64,000 nucleotides of DNA from Burkholderia vietnamiensis LMG 10929. GTDB lineage: Bacteria; Pseudomonadota; Gammaproteobacteria; Burkholderiales; Burkholderiaceae. The notes beneath the pieces are model-generated. The model made no database searches and was not told where the DNA came from. It saw nothing but the letters and a program-made list of their open reading frames with translations. Made by a program: the position numbers and the translations under genes. The DNA lies in the NCBI RefSeq assembly GCF_000959445.1, contig NZ_CP009631.1, positions 3,100,001 to 3,164,000 on the forward strand. Reading direction: 5' to 3'. This document shows, piece after piece, positions 50,224 through 61,833 of this stretch. The stretch's first letter is position 1; every line of letters begins with the position of its first letter.

Positions 50224-51306
50224 TCAGCGCGCGCGCGGATACGAACCGAGTATCTTCAGGAACGCGGCTTTCTGGCCGAGCTCCGCGAGCGCGGCGGCCA
50301 CCGCCGCGTCGTCCCGGTGCCCTTCGATGTCGATGTAGAAGTAGTACTCCCACGTGCCGACCCGCGCCGGCCGCGATTCGAAGCGCGTCATCGACACGCC
50401 GTGCCGCGCGAGCGGCTCGAGCAGCTTGAACACCGCGCCCGGCTCGTTCTTCACCGAGACGATCAGCGACGTCTGGTCGTGACCGCTCTGCCCCGCCGGC
50501 TGCTTGCCGACGATCACGAAGCGCGTGCGGTTGTGCGGATCGTCCTGGATCAATGAGAACGCGACCTGCAGCCCGTAGTGCGCGGCCGCACGATCGCCGG
50601 CGATCGCCGCGACGCTCGGGTCGGCCGCCGCGAGACGGGCTGCCTCGGCGTTGCTCGACACCGCTTGCCGCTCGAGCTGCGGCGCGTTCGCCGCGAGCCA
50701 CTGCTGGCATTGGGCGAGCGCCTGAGCGTGCGCGCAGACGCGCGTCACGCCGGCGAGCGTGCCGCTTTGCGTGAGCAGGTTGTGATGGATCGGCAGCGCG
50801 AGTTCGCCGCTGATCAGCAACTGTGTCTGCAGCAGCAGGTCGAGCGTGCGCGACACCGCGCCCTCGGTCGAATTCTCGACCGGCGCGATCCCGAAGGCGG
50901 CCGCGCCCGCCTCGACCGAGCGGAATACTTCGTCGATCGACGGGCACGGCAGTCCTTCGATCGACTGGCCGAAATACTCGAACATCGCCTGTTCGCTGTA
51001 CGTGCCCACCGGCCCGAGGAACGCGACGTGGATCGTCTGCTCGAGCGCGCGGCTCGCGGCCATGATCTCGCGCCAGATCGCGCTGATGTGCTCGCCCGCG
51101 AGCGGCCCGGCGCTCATGTCCTGCAGGCGCGCGATGACCTGCAGCTCGCGCTCCGGCCGGAACACCGGCGCGTTGAAGTGCTTCTTGACCTCGCCCACCT
51201 CGAGCGCCACCGCAGCGCGCTGGTTGAGGAGCGCGATCAGCTGCGCGTCGATCGCATCGATGCGGTCGCGCAGCGGTTTCAGGCGGGAATTCAGTTCGTC
51301 GTCCAT
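50224..51306 (-). CDS. pheA: bifunctional chorismate mutase / prephenate dehydratase
   Basis: 360 residues. Residues 1-90 are an AroQ-type mutase (LKPLRDRIDAIDAQLIALLN, KHFNAPVFRPERE). Residues about 95-275 are prephenate dehydratase (VAFLGPVGTYSEQAMFEYFG, GIAPVENSTEGAV, TRFVIVG). The ACT domain at about 285-355 carries the feedback motif ESRPARVGTWEYYFYIDIEG, so phenylalanine inhibition is expected. Downstream of serC by about 30 bases. Confidence 0.97.
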   Translation of the reverse strand: MDDELNSRLKPLRDRIDAIDAQLIALLNQRAAVALEVGEVKKHFNAPVFRPERELQVIARLQDMSAGPLAGEHISAIWREIMAASRALEQTIHVAFLGPVGTYSEQAMFEYFGQSIEGLPCPSIDEVFRSVEAGAAAFGIAPVENSTEGAVSRTLDLLLQTQLLISGELALPIHHNLLTQSGTLAGVTRVCAHAQALAQCQQWLAANAPQLERQAVSSNAEAARLAAADPSVAAIAGDRAAAHYGLQVAFSLIQDDPHNRTRFVIVGKQPAGQSGHDQTSLIVSVKNEPGAVFKLLEPLARHGVSMTRFESRPARVGTWEYYFYIDIEGHRDDAAVAAALAELGQKAAFLKILGSYPRAR

Positions 51307-51338
51307 GCGTTTTGCCGTGCTGTTTGAACAGCGCGCCG

Positions 51339-52421
51339 TCAGGCGTCGCGCCGTTCGAAGTCCTTCATGTACTCGACGAGCGCCTTCACGCCCTCGAGCG
51401 GCACCGCGTTGTAGATCGACGCCCGCATGCCGCCGACGGACTTGTGGCCCTTCAGCTGCAGCAGCCCGCGCGCCTTTGCGCCGGCGAGGAAGTCTTCATT
51501 GCGCGTTTCGTCGGCCAGGAAAAACGGCACGTTCATCCGCGAACGCACCGCCGGCTCGACCTTGTTCAGATAGAAGCCGCTCGCGTCGATCGTGTCGTAG
51601 AGCAGCTTCGCCTTCTCGATGTTGCGGGCCTCGATCGCCGCGAGACCGCCCTGCCGCTTCAGCCACTGGAACACGAGGCCCGCGATGTAGATCGCGTAGG
51701 TGGGCGGCGTGTTGTACAGCGAGTTGTTCTCGGCGACGGTCTTCCATTCGAATGCCGACGGGCAGATCGACAGCGCGCGGTCGAGCAGGTCCTCGCGAAC
51801 GATCACGACGGTCACGCCGGCCATCCCGATGTTCTTCTGCGCGCCGCCGAACAGCACGCCGTACTTCGCGACGTCCATCGGGCGCGACAGGATGTGCGAC
51901 GACACGTCGGCCACGAGCGGCACGTCGCCGAGGTCGGGAATCTCGAACGTCTCGACGCCGTCGATCGTTTCGTTGGTGCACAGATGCACGTAGGCCGGAT
52001 CGTCCGACAGCTGCCATTCGGCGCGCGCGGGGGCGCGCGTGAAACCGTCGGCCGTCTTGCCCGAGGCCGCCAGATGCGGCGTGCAGTACTTCTTGGCTTC
52101 GTTGAACGACTTCTGCGACCACGAACCGGTGACGACGAAGTCGGCGCTCTTGCGCGAACCGAGCAGGTTCATCGGCACGATCGCGTTCTCGGCGATGCCG
52201 CCGCCCTGCAGGAACAGGATCCGGTGGCTGGCCGGCACGTCGAGCAGATCGCGCAGGTCGGCCAGCGCGGTTTCGTGGATCGACATGAATTCCTTGCCGC
52301 GATGGCTCATCTCCATCACGCTCATGCCGCTGCCGTGCCAGTCGAGCATTTCGTCGGCGGCTTGCCGCAGCACTTCCTCGGGGAGCGCCGCTGGGCCGGC
52401 GGAGAAATTAAAGACGCGCAT
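51339..52421 (-). CDS. serC: phosphoserine aminotransferase
   Basis: 360 residues from the ATG at 52421 ([20 protein letters not shown]). PLP lysine is in [15 protein letters not shown]'s equivalent region, and the active-site [12 protein letters not shown] is intact. It acts in serine and pyridoxine synthesis. The transcription unit upstream ends in a strong hairpin, so serC probably has its own promoter at 52430-52490. First of serC-pheA-tyrA-aroA-cmk. Confidence 0.96.
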   Translation of the reverse strand: MRVFNFSAGPAALPEEVLRQAADEMLDWHGSGMSVMEMSHRGKEFMSIHETALADLRDLLDVPASHRILFLQGGGIAENAIVPMNLLGSRKSADFVVTGSWSQKSFNEAKKYCTPHLAASGKTADGFTRAPARAEWQLSDDPAYVHLCTNETIDGVETFEIPDLGDVPLVADVSSHILSRPMDVAKYGVLFGGAQKNIGMAGVTVVIVREDLLDRALSICPSAFEWKTVAENNSLYNTPPTYAIYIAGLVFQWLKRQGGLAAIEARNIEKAKLLYDTIDASGFYLNKVEPAVRSRMNVPFFLADETRNEDFLAGAKARGLLQLKGHKSVGGMRASIYNAVPLEGVKALVEYMKDFERRDA

Positions 52422-52491
52422 CGTGAATAACCTCGGGACGGACGCGGACCGGCTTGCGGCCGGCTCGCTGCCGGCAGAAAGACCGCGCCAC

Positions 52492-52532
52492 AAAAAGGAA
52501 TGGCCGTTTGCGCTCGCGCGCAAACGGCCATT
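52492..52532 (-). terminator. strong terminator between the DUF2059 gene and serC
   Basis: Perfect 15-bp stem AATGGCCGTTTGCGC / GCGCAAACGGCCATT with TCGC loop, then CCTTTTTG on the minus strand. It is the longest perfect hairpin I noticed in the window. Confidence 0.85.
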
Positions 52533-52595
52533 ATCGCACTGTCATCAGGCTCCCGCCAAACCCGACCGGACGGCCGGGCGGCGCGCCCGGACCGC

Positions 52596-53195
52596 TCACT
52601 TGCCCGGCTTGACCGCGGCGACTTCCTTGTCAGCCTGCGTGCGCGTTGCCTGGATCGCTTGCGGCATGTACTTCTGCATCAGGCCGTTGACGACGTCGCG
52701 GCCAACCTGATCCTGAACCTGGATGAACTTGCGGCCCGTCGGGCTCTTGTAGAACGTCGTCAGATCCTTGATCTCCGACGTGCTGTAGTACTTCGCGTAC
52801 GCGTCGTACTGAGCCGACATCGCATCGTTCTGGAACTGCTGCGTGCCGAACACCTTGCCCGCGCCGTCGACCAGCTTCGGCACTGCGTTCTTTTGCAGCG
52901 TCGGCACGGCGGCCTGCTTCTGCTTGTCGTTCAGCGTCTTGTTTTCCGACAGCGCGTCCGACAGGATCGCCGGAACGAGTTGCTTGGCCTGCATCTCGGC
53001 GCTGTTGCCGATTGCCGACACGAGCTTCGGCGCGTCGATCGCGTCGAGCAGATCCTTGATCGCCGCCTTCTTGTCGGCGTCGATCGGCGCAGCTGCCGCG
53101 GTCGCAGCCGGTGCGGAATTCGACAGCGCTTGCGCCATCGCGAACGTCGGCACCAGTGCAGCCAGCAGAACCAGTTGCTTGAATTGCTTTTGCAT
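52596..53195 (-). CDS. exported DUF2059-domain protein
   Basis: 199 residues from the second of two adjacent ATGs (53195), which is better spaced from GGGAG. The signal peptide ends about residue 21 (FAMA-QA). The C-terminal part (DAMSAQYDAYAKYYSTSEIK, DLTTFYKSPTGRKFIQ) is the DUF2059 helical domain. Periplasmic; role unknown in Burkholderia. It lies between gyrA and serC with its own terminator. Confidence 0.9.
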   Translation of the reverse strand: MQKQFKQLVLLAALVPTFAMAQALSNSAPAATAAAAPIDADKKAAIKDLLDAIDAPKLVSAIGNSAEMQAKQLVPAILSDALSENKTLNDKQKQAAVPTLQKNAVPKLVDGAGKVFGTQQFQNDAMSAQYDAYAKYYSTSEIKDLTTFYKSPTGRKFIQVQDQVGRDVVNGLMQKYMPQAIQATRTQADKEVAAVKPGK

Positions 53196-53279
53196 CATCA
53201 CTCCCTTGTGGAAATATGAATGGTTGCTCGCCAACCGCGGCGCTTCACGCCCGCGGCGGCTCGAGTCTCATCCCGTTGT

Positions 53280-55883
<2,604 letters not shown>

Positions 55884-56421
55884 GTATCCGTATCGTTTCG
55901 GAGCGAAGACGGCGAACGCCTTTCGCGTGGGCGCTGCATGCGCAACGCAACGCGAGATTCTAACATGCGCCCATCCGCAGCCAATTCGCGCCCCCCCAAC
56001 TATATGTAAACAGCAAAAATCGGAGCTGCGGTGCGATGCCCGCCCCGGCCGCGATCGCGCCCTCCTTTGGTGCGCGGGCGAGTCCTGCGACGTGGCGTCG
56101 CGGCAGCGGGTAAACATAGGCGTCGTTTCCCGCAATTTGCCCGCTCCACTCTTGACAATTTCTTAAAGTTGCGGCAGGCGAGTGTTGCGCATGCACCACA
56201 AAGTGGGGGTGATCTTGGGGTGGGGAGGATTTTTTTTCGTAGGAAGGGAACGATATGGCAAAATGCCAACGCACTGAAAGTTAGACGCTGCTCGAAGTCT
56301 ACACAGAGCGGTGCCGCGTTTTTTGTGCCGCACCAATGTTATACTTCGAGCAATGTATGACTTGTCACCGTCAACAGGCTCGCAGTAAACCTGCGGTAAT
56401 CTCAATTTCGAGAGGAGAAAT
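55884..56421. promoter_or_regulatory. shared upstream region of gyrA and the OmpA-like gene
   Basis: About 540 bp without a credible gene. It contains CTTGACA at 56151-56157, a homopolymer-rich stretch (GGTGGGGAGGATTTTTTTTCG around 56220), and TATACT at 56340-56345 as a possible -10 for the OmpA-like gene. A 10-bp inverted repeat, TGCTCGAAGT (56289-56298) / ACTTCGAGCA (56343-56352), brackets that promoter. The leader ends GAGAGGAGAAAT-ATG. Confidence 0.5.
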
Positions 56422-57093
56422 ATGAATAAACTTTCAAAGCTCGCGTTCATTGCAGCTACCGCAGTTATGGCTGCATCCGCTTCGGCACAGTCGGTGCCGG
56501 CGTCGCGTCAAGCCGTCAACGACAACTGGGTGAACGGTACGGGCGAATGGGTGTGGATGAACGGCACGAACGAGCTCTGCTGGCGTGACGCGTTCTGGAC
56601 GCCGGCCACCGCCAACGCAAAGTGCGATGGCGCACTGGTCGCCCAGGCACCGCAACCGCCGGTCGCTCCGGCTGCTGCACCGGCAATTTCGAGCCAGAAG
56701 ATCACGTACCAAGCCGACGCGCTGTTCGACTTCGACAAGGCAACGCTCAAGCCGCTGGGCAAGCAGAAGCTGGACGAACTGGCATCGAAGATCGAGGGCA
56801 TGAACACGGAAGTGGTCGTCGCCACCGGCTACACGGACCGCATCGGTTCGGACAAGTACAACGACCGTCTGTCGCTGCGCCGTGCGCAAGCAGTCAAGTC
56901 GTACCTGGTCAGCAAGGGCATCCCGGCCAACAAGATCTACACGGAAGGCAAGGGCAAGCGCAATCCGGTTACGACGGGCTGCAACCAGAAGAACCGCAAG
57001 CAACTGATCGCCTGCCTCGCACCGGACCGCCGCGTGGAAGTCGAAGTGGTCGGTACGCAGCAAGTGCAGAAGACGACCGTTCCGGCGCAGTAA
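56422..57093 (+). CDS. OmpA-family outer-membrane protein
   Basis: 223 residues. Signal peptide 1-22 (SASA-QS). Residues about 28-70 include an aromatic segment (NDNWVNGTGEWVWMNGTNEL), then a Pro/Ala hinge. The rest, about 92-210, is the peptidoglycan-binding OmpA C-domain (YQADALFDFDKATLKPLGKQ, GYTDRIGSDKYNDRLSLRRA). It has no full beta-barrel; it is the short Burkholderia type. AGGAGAAAT before the ATG and a strong terminator suggest high expression. Confidence 0.93.
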   Translation: MNKLSKLAFIAATAVMAASASAQSVPASRQAVNDNWVNGTGEWVWMNGTNELCWRDAFWTPATANAKCDGALVAQAPQPPVAPAAAPAISSQKITYQADALFDFDKATLKPLGKQKLDELASKIEGMNTEVVVATGYTDRIGSDKYNDRLSLRRAQAVKSYLVSKGIPANKIYTEGKGKRNPVTTGCNQKNRKQLIACLAPDRRVEVEVVGTQQVQKTTVPAQ

Positions 57094-57113
57094 GCCGCGG
57101 TTTCGACTGCTCC

Positions 57114-57140
57114 AAAGCCCCGCTCCGGCGGGGCTTTTTC
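57114..57140 (+). terminator. terminator of the OmpA-like gene
   Basis: 10-bp stem AAAGCCCCGC / GCGGGGCTTT with TCCG loop and T's following. Twenty bases after the stop codon. Confidence 0.9.
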
Positions 57141-57243
57141 ATTGATGCCCGTCCAGGCGCTTGCTGGCCTCGTTGTCCGCCCGCTTATATACTTGCGGCT
57201 GACGTACCGACGCACCGCCCTCCTTCCGTACCCGTTTGCCGAC

Positions 57244-57942
57244 ATGACCAACGCCGATCCGCACGAACTCCAGAAATTCAGCGACCTCGCCCATCGGTGG
57301 TGGGATCCGAACGCCGAATTCAAGCCCTTGCACGACCTGAACCCGGTCCGGCTCGGCTGGATCGACTCGCATGCGCATCTGGCCGGCAAGCGCGCGCTCG
57401 ATATCGGTTGCGGCGGCGGCATCCTGTCCGAATCGATGGCGGGGCTCGGCGCGCAGGTCAAAGGCATCGACCTGTCGAACGAAGCGCTCGGCGTCGCCGA
57501 TCTGCACAGCCTAGAAAGCGGCATCACCGTCGATTACGAGGCGATCGCCGCCGAAGCGATCGCCGAGCGCGAGCCCGGCAGCTACGACGTCGTCACCTGC
57601 ATGGAAATGCTCGAGCACGTGCCGTCGCCGGCCGGCGTCGTCTCTGCCTGCGCGAAGCTCGTGAAGCCCGGCGGCTGGGTGTTCTTCTCGACGCTGAACC
57701 GCAACCTCAAGTCGTACCTGTTCGCGGTGATCGGCGCCGAGTACATCGCGCAGATGCTGCCGAAGGGCACGCACGACTACGCGCGCTTCATCCGCCCGTC
57801 GGAACTGGCCGGTTTCGTGCGCGCGACCGATCTGCACATCGTCGAGCTCAAGGGCATCACCTATCACCCGATCGGCAAGCGCTTTGCGCTGTCGAACGAC
57901 ACCGACATCAACTATCTCGTCGCGTGCCGCCGCGGCGCGTAA
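57244..57942 (+). CDS. ubiG: ubiquinone biosynthesis O-methyltransferase
   Basis: 232 residues from the ATG at 57244; an in-frame ATG at 57142 is not supported. The SAM site is [20 protein letters not shown] (about 50-69), preceded by the family's [20 protein letters not shown] (12-31). UbiG does both O-methylations of ubiquinone. gph follows 13 bases later. Confidence 0.96.
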   Translation: MTNADPHELQKFSDLAHRWWDPNAEFKPLHDLNPVRLGWIDSHAHLAGKRALDIGCGGGILSESMAGLGAQVKGIDLSNEALGVADLHSLESGITVDYEAIAAEAIAEREPGSYDVVTCMEMLEHVPSPAGVVSACAKLVKPGGWVFFSTLNRNLKSYLFAVIGAEYIAQMLPKGTHDYARFIRPSELAGFVRATDLHIVELKGITYHPIGKRFALSNDTDINYLVACRRGA

Positions 57943-57955
57943 TCCTCGACCCGGC

Positions 57956-58672
57956 ATGACGACCTCCCTTTCGACCGAGCGCACGACGCTCGACGCACCG
58001 CGACTGACGCAGTGCGACGCCGTGCTGTTCGATCTCGACGGCACGCTCGCCGATACGGCGCCCGATCTCGCCGCCGCCGTCCACAAGATGCAGCGCGTGC
58101 GCGGCCTGCCCGAGACGCCGCTCGACGTGCTGCGGCCGCTCGCGTCGGCCGGCGCCCGCGGCCTGCTCGGCGGCGCGTTCGGCATCGATCCGCAGACGCC
58201 CGGCTACGACGCGATGCGCGACGAGTTCCTCGCCAACTATGCGACGGACATCTGCGTGCACACCGCGCTGTTTCCGGGGATCGGCGACGTGCTGGACGAA
58301 CTGGACGCGCGCCGCGTGCGCTGGGGCATCGTCACCAACAAGGTGATGCGCCTCACCGCACCGCTCGCCGACCTGCTCGGCCTCGCGGCACGCGCGGCCT
58401 GCATCGTCGGAGGCGACACGACGCCGCACTCGAAGCCCCATCCGGCCCCGCTGCTGCACGCAGCCGCACAACTGACGCTCGCGCCCGAACGGATCGTCTA
58501 TGTCGGCGACGACCTGCGCGACATTCAGGCCGGCACCGCGGCCGGCATGGCGACGGTCGCAGCCGCGTATGGCTACTGCGGCGACGGCGCTGCGCCGGCC
58601 GACTGGCAGGCGCAGCATCTCGTCGACACGACGCTGCAACTGCGCGAACTGCTGCGCGATGTTGGGCTATAA
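57956..58672 (+). CDS. gph: phosphoglycolate phosphatase (HAD family)
   Basis: 238 residues from the ATG at 57956. HAD motifs: DLDGTLADT near residue 25, VTNK near 128, KPHPAP near 163 and GDDLRDIQAGTAAGM near 186. Removes phosphate from 2-phosphoglycolate formed in DNA repair; related UbiG-linked HADs (MupP-like) act on MurNAc-6-phosphate, which is an alternative. Directly upstream of ssrA. Confidence 0.88.
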   Translation: MTTSLSTERTTLDAPRLTQCDAVLFDLDGTLADTAPDLAAAVHKMQRVRGLPETPLDVLRPLASAGARGLLGGAFGIDPQTPGYDAMRDEFLANYATDICVHTALFPGIGDVLDELDARRVRWGIVTNKVMRLTAPLADLLGLAARAACIVGGDTTPHSKPHPAPLLHAAAQLTLAPERIVYVGDDLRDIQAGTAAGMATVAAAYGYCGDGAAPADWQAQHLVDTTLQLRELLRDVGL

Positions 58673-58688
58673 TGGTCGATCTTATCCG

Positions 58689-59059
58689 CGGGGGCGACCT
58701 GGTTTCGACAGGGGTTGTGAAGCGGCTAGGGCATGTCGAGGACCCGTCACCTCGTTAATCAATGGGAAAAACGTAACTGCAAACGACGATACGTTCGCAC
58801 TGGCAGCCTAACGGCCGCCGTCCTCTGCCTAGTTCACTGACGGGCTAGTGTCGCAAGACCGGTAGCAATACCGACAGAGGTCATATACGTCAGTTAAGCC
58901 TTGGCGGCGTCGCGACGTCCGGGTCGAAAACTTAGCGAATCGCCGTAGTGCAGCGTGTTCGTCCGCGTCGCTGCGGTTAAATCAAATGACTGAACTAAAC
59001 ATGTAGAACTAGTCGTGGAGCGCTTCTGGACGCGGGTTCGATTCCCGCCGCCTCCACCA
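58689..59059 (+). ncRNA. ssrA: transfer-messenger RNA (tmRNA)
   Basis: 371 bases. The acceptor stem pairs GGGGGCG at the 5' end with CGCCTCC-ACCA at the 3' end, and the T-arm GGGTTCGATTCCC is present. The tag frame starts GCA at 58779 and ends TAA at 58809-58811, encoding ANDDTFALAA, the Burkholderia-type tag. tmRNA rescues stalled ribosomes with SmpB. A terminator follows at 59094-59129 (AAAAACCCGCG / CGCGGGTTTTT). Confidence 0.98.
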
Positions 59060-59598
59060 AATACACGGCAACGCAGTTCGGCGCGTTGCCAGGAAAAACC
59101 CGCGACAGCGTCACGCTTCGCGGGTTTTTTATTGCCGTTCGGCTGGTCCGAGCGCCCGCAATCACACGTGCGGAACGAAATTTCGCCGCGCGGCGATTTC
59201 CGTGTCGTGCCCCTGTCCTGCCGGATGTGTCTCGAACTCTTCCAATGCGGGAAGGCGCTCTGCCCGATCGCGGCCCGCGTTGAAACACAGCTGCCCTAGT
59301 ACAGCCAGCCCGCAGCGCCCCGCAAACTTCCCGTCCAGACGAACAAAACCCCGCACGACACGCGTCTGCGGGGTTGCTTGTTGCCAACGAACGATACGTC
59401 ACGCGCCATTTGAAAAAGCGCCCAGCCCCGGACGGGCCGGGCAGAATACCGCCGGTACGCCGGCGGCAGGAGGTGACGGACGTCCGCAGCCGCTCGCGCG
59501 GCGATCGACCGCGCCGAACGGCGTCTGCCCGACGGCGCGGGCCGGGAGCACGACACCTCGTCGCTCCCGGCCCGCGCTTTCGTCGGGCAGTGCGCAGC
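59060..59598. other. gene-free region downstream of ssrA
   Basis: About 540 bases in which I see no credible gene. It holds the ssrA terminator at 59094-59129 and a second terminator-like stem AACCCCGCA (59347-59355) / TGCGGGGTT (59367-59375). No integrase, no repeat of the tmRNA 3' end, and no tRNA was found, so I have no evidence for an integrated element. Confidence 0.6.
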
Positions 59599-59949
59599 TT
59601 AGCTGCCGCGATACAGCGACTTCATTTCTTCAACGCTGGCCGGACGCACGCCGATCGCGCGCGAACCCGATGCCGACGCACCCTGCACTTGCGCACCGTA
59701 GCCGCTCGCATCGGCGCCTTGCGCCTGCGCGACTGCGCGCTGCTGCTCGGCGACGCGGGCGGTCGCAGCCTGGATCGCTTCCGGATAATGCGGATCTTCG
59801 CCGCGGGCGGTGTTGTAACCGGCCTGCTGCAGTTGCACCAGTTCCGCACGAACCTGGGCGCGGGTGAGTGCCGAGCCGGACTGAGCGAACGACACGACCG
59901 GGGCGACGAGAGCGGCAGCAACGACAACAGCTTGAACGAGCGACTTCAT
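59599..59949 (-). CDS. exported DUF4148 protein
   Basis: 116 residues. Signal peptide 1-22 (SFA-QSG). The DUF4148 pattern is clear: LTRAQVRAELVQLQQAGYNT then YPEAIQAATARV. Burkholderiales encode many of these small periplasmic proteins, whose function is unknown. Its promoter probably lies in the AT-richer 60000-60090. Confidence 0.9.
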   Translation of the reverse strand: MKSLVQAVVVAAALVAPVVSFAQSGSALTRAQVRAELVQLQQAGYNTARGEDPHYPEAIQAATARVAEQQRAVAQAQGADASGYGAQVQGASASGSRAIGVRPASVEEMKSLYRGS

Positions 59950-60227
59950 GATGACCTACCTCCGTATTTGTCTGATCTTGCGATGAACACCCGTTCATCG
60001 CCGACAAATGGAAGTGTATGTAGGCAACTGCTTAAGAATAAGGCACGTTTCTGGAAGACATTCTTTCAGGATTACGGGTTAACCCTATAGTCCATTAGTG
60101 CGCCGGCACCCGCCCGGCAGCGCCGCATAAACGCGAGCCCCGCGAAGCGGCAGGCTTCGCGGGGCTCGGCAGACCGGCGCGCTGCGCGGCCATTGTGGCT
60201 ACGCGCGCTGCGATCGGGAAGCGGTGG

Positions 60228-60497
60228 TTACTGCGTATCCATCGGGCACTTCAGGTTGCAGCCGTTCGGATCGCCGATGTCGCCCTTGCGACGCAGCGCA
60301 GACTTCTTGCCGCTCTGATATTTCTGCGACGGCGCCGACGCCGCGAACGGCATCTGCGGATGCTCGTTCAGGCGGAACTGATCGCTCAGAATCCCGCCGG
60401 GCACGCCCGGGGAGTTCTGCGCGAACGCAAACGGCGTGGCGGCGATCAGAAGCCCCGCGGTCAACGCTGCCGCGGAGAGAGGAACGGAAAGTTTCAT
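60228..60497 (-). CDS. small exported protein of unknown function
   Basis: 89 residues from the ATG at 60497. Signal peptide about 1-26 (FAFA-QN). The mature 63 residues include GGILSDQFRLNEHPQMPFAA, a Lys-rich patch (SGKKSALRRKGD) and two cysteines near the end (GCNLKCP), possibly one disulfide. The frame is open far upstream inside the antisense of the next gene. No domain recognised. It lies downstream of, and on the same strand as, the formate regulator. Confidence 0.7.
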   Translation of the reverse strand: MKLSVPLSAAALTAGLLIAATPFAFAQNSPGVPGGILSDQFRLNEHPQMPFAASAPSQKYQSGKKSALRRKGDIGDPNGCNLKCPMDTQ

Positions 60498-60598
60498 GGC
60501 GGGATGACGCCTGAACGGCGTGCTTGTTGGAACGTTGATCAAGCGGCAAGCGTAGCGCAAATCCCCTGCTGCTGCAGCGCGCGCCGCACGCGCGTGCA

Positions 60599-61702
60599 TT
60601 ACCTTCCGTTGCCGCCCGGCACGGTGGCAGCGTCCCCGTCGAGCCCCGCCGCAACGCCGATCAGCGTGCCGCATGCTGCTGGATCGTAGCCGTCGAGATG
60701 CGCGACGCGCTCGACGAACGCCGAATCGCGCAGCAACGCGAGCACGTCGGCGAGCGGCCGCGACGCCAGCCGCGCGCGCTCGCATGCGAAGTAGTAATCC
60801 TCGTCGACGACCGGAATGAAATCGAGCCCGAAGTGATGGGCGGCCGGCTCGACGCCGAAGCCGAGATCCGCCATCCCGCTCGCGACGAACGCCGCGATCG
60901 CCGAGTGCGTGAGCTCGGCCGACGCATAGCCGTCGATCCGCTCCGGATCGACGCCGATCGAGCGCAGCGCGAGATCGAGCAGCATTCGCGTACCGGACCC
61001 CGGCTGCCGATTGACGAAGCGGATATCGTTGCGCGCCAGATCGGCCAGCCCGCGCACCTGCTTCGGGTTGCCGCGCGGCACGAACAATCCTTGCTGACGG
61101 CGCGTCAGATGAATCAGCACATGGCGCGTGTCGTCGAGCCACGGCCGGTAGATCTGCGCGCATTGTTCGCGAAACGCGCCACGCGGCAGATGAAAGCCGG
61201 CCAGCTCGCATTCGCCGCGTGCAAGCGCGCGGACGGCCTCGACGCTCTCGCGGTACTTGATGTCGACGGCCGCGTGCGCGTCGACCAGCGCGGCCACCAG
61301 CGCCGCGACCGCATAGCCGTGCGACGCGTGGATGCGCACCGCACCGTCGCGCTGCGCGAGCCGGCGGTTCAGGTCGCTCGCCACCTCGGCGGCGAGCGAC
61401 CGCAGATTCCCGTCGAGGCGCGTGTGCGCGAGGCGCTGCGCGTCGACGACGGCCCGCCCCAGTTCCGACAACGTCGAGCCCTTGCCGCGCGCCGTCTCGA
61501 TCAGCTCGCCGCCGATGCACGCCTCGAGCGCGCGCAGCATGCCCCACGCGTGCCGGTAGGACAGCCCTTTCGCCTGCGCCGCCTGCGCGATGCTGCCCGT
61601 CTCGGCCACCAGCTCGAGCAACGGCGCGACGTCCGACAGGCTCGCCGAACGGCCCGCCGTGTCGCGCACGGTCAAATACGCGTCGCATTCGATTCGAATC
61701 AT
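60599..61702 (-). CDS. fdsR: HTH regulator with substrate-binding domain, probable FdsR
   Basis: 367 residues. The N-terminal helix-turn-helix is of the ModE/LysR type (LLELVAETGSIAQAAQAKGL, SYRHAWGMLRALE, about 28-60). The rest is a periplasmic-binding-protein-like effector domain (VRGLADLARNDIRFVNRQPG, SGTRMLLDLAL). It is divergent from fdsG with 131 bases between, which supports the name FdsR, the formate dehydrogenase regulator known in Cupriavidus. The ligand (formate, molybdate or another) is not shown by sequence. Confidence 0.8.
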   Translation of the reverse strand: MIRIECDAYLTVRDTAGRSASLSDVAPLLELVAETGSIAQAAQAKGLSYRHAWGMLRALEACIGGELIETARGKGSTLSELGRAVVDAQRLAHTRLDGNLRSLAAEVASDLNRRLAQRDGAVRIHASHGYAVAALVAALVDAHAAVDIKYRESVEAVRALARGECELAGFHLPRGAFREQCAQIYRPWLDDTRHVLIHLTRRQQGLFVPRGNPKQVRGLADLARNDIRFVNRQPGSGTRMLLDLALRSIGVDPERIDGYASAELTHSAIAAFVASGMADLGFGVEPAAHHFGLDFIPVVDEDYYFACERARLASRPLADVLALLRDSAFVERVAHLDGYDPAACGTLIGVAAGLDGDAATVPGGNGR

Positions 61703-61833
61703 TTATGTACTCCGATTTCCTATTGCGGCCACGAAATCTTCCGCTTATCGTTGTTGGAAATCAATCAGAACGAAGTCACGGTGTGCGTTATATGAATTAC
61801 CGGCACATATGAGACTTTGGAGGAGCACAAGCG
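61703..61833. promoter_or_regulatory. fdsR-fdsG divergent control region
   Basis: GATTTCC (61714-61720) and GGAAATC (61756-61762) form an inverted pair 42 bp centre to centre, about four helical turns, with another GAAATC at 61733-61738. These are candidate regulator sites. GGAGGAG at 61818-61824 is the fdsG ribosome site. Confidence 0.45.

Noticed and set aside
59060..59598. Possible genomic-island attachment site downstream of tmRNA
   Set aside because: tmRNA 3' ends are common integration sites, but there is no integrase, no repeat of the 3' end of ssrA and no change to foreign-looking genes; the region soon returns to ordinary Burkholderia genes.
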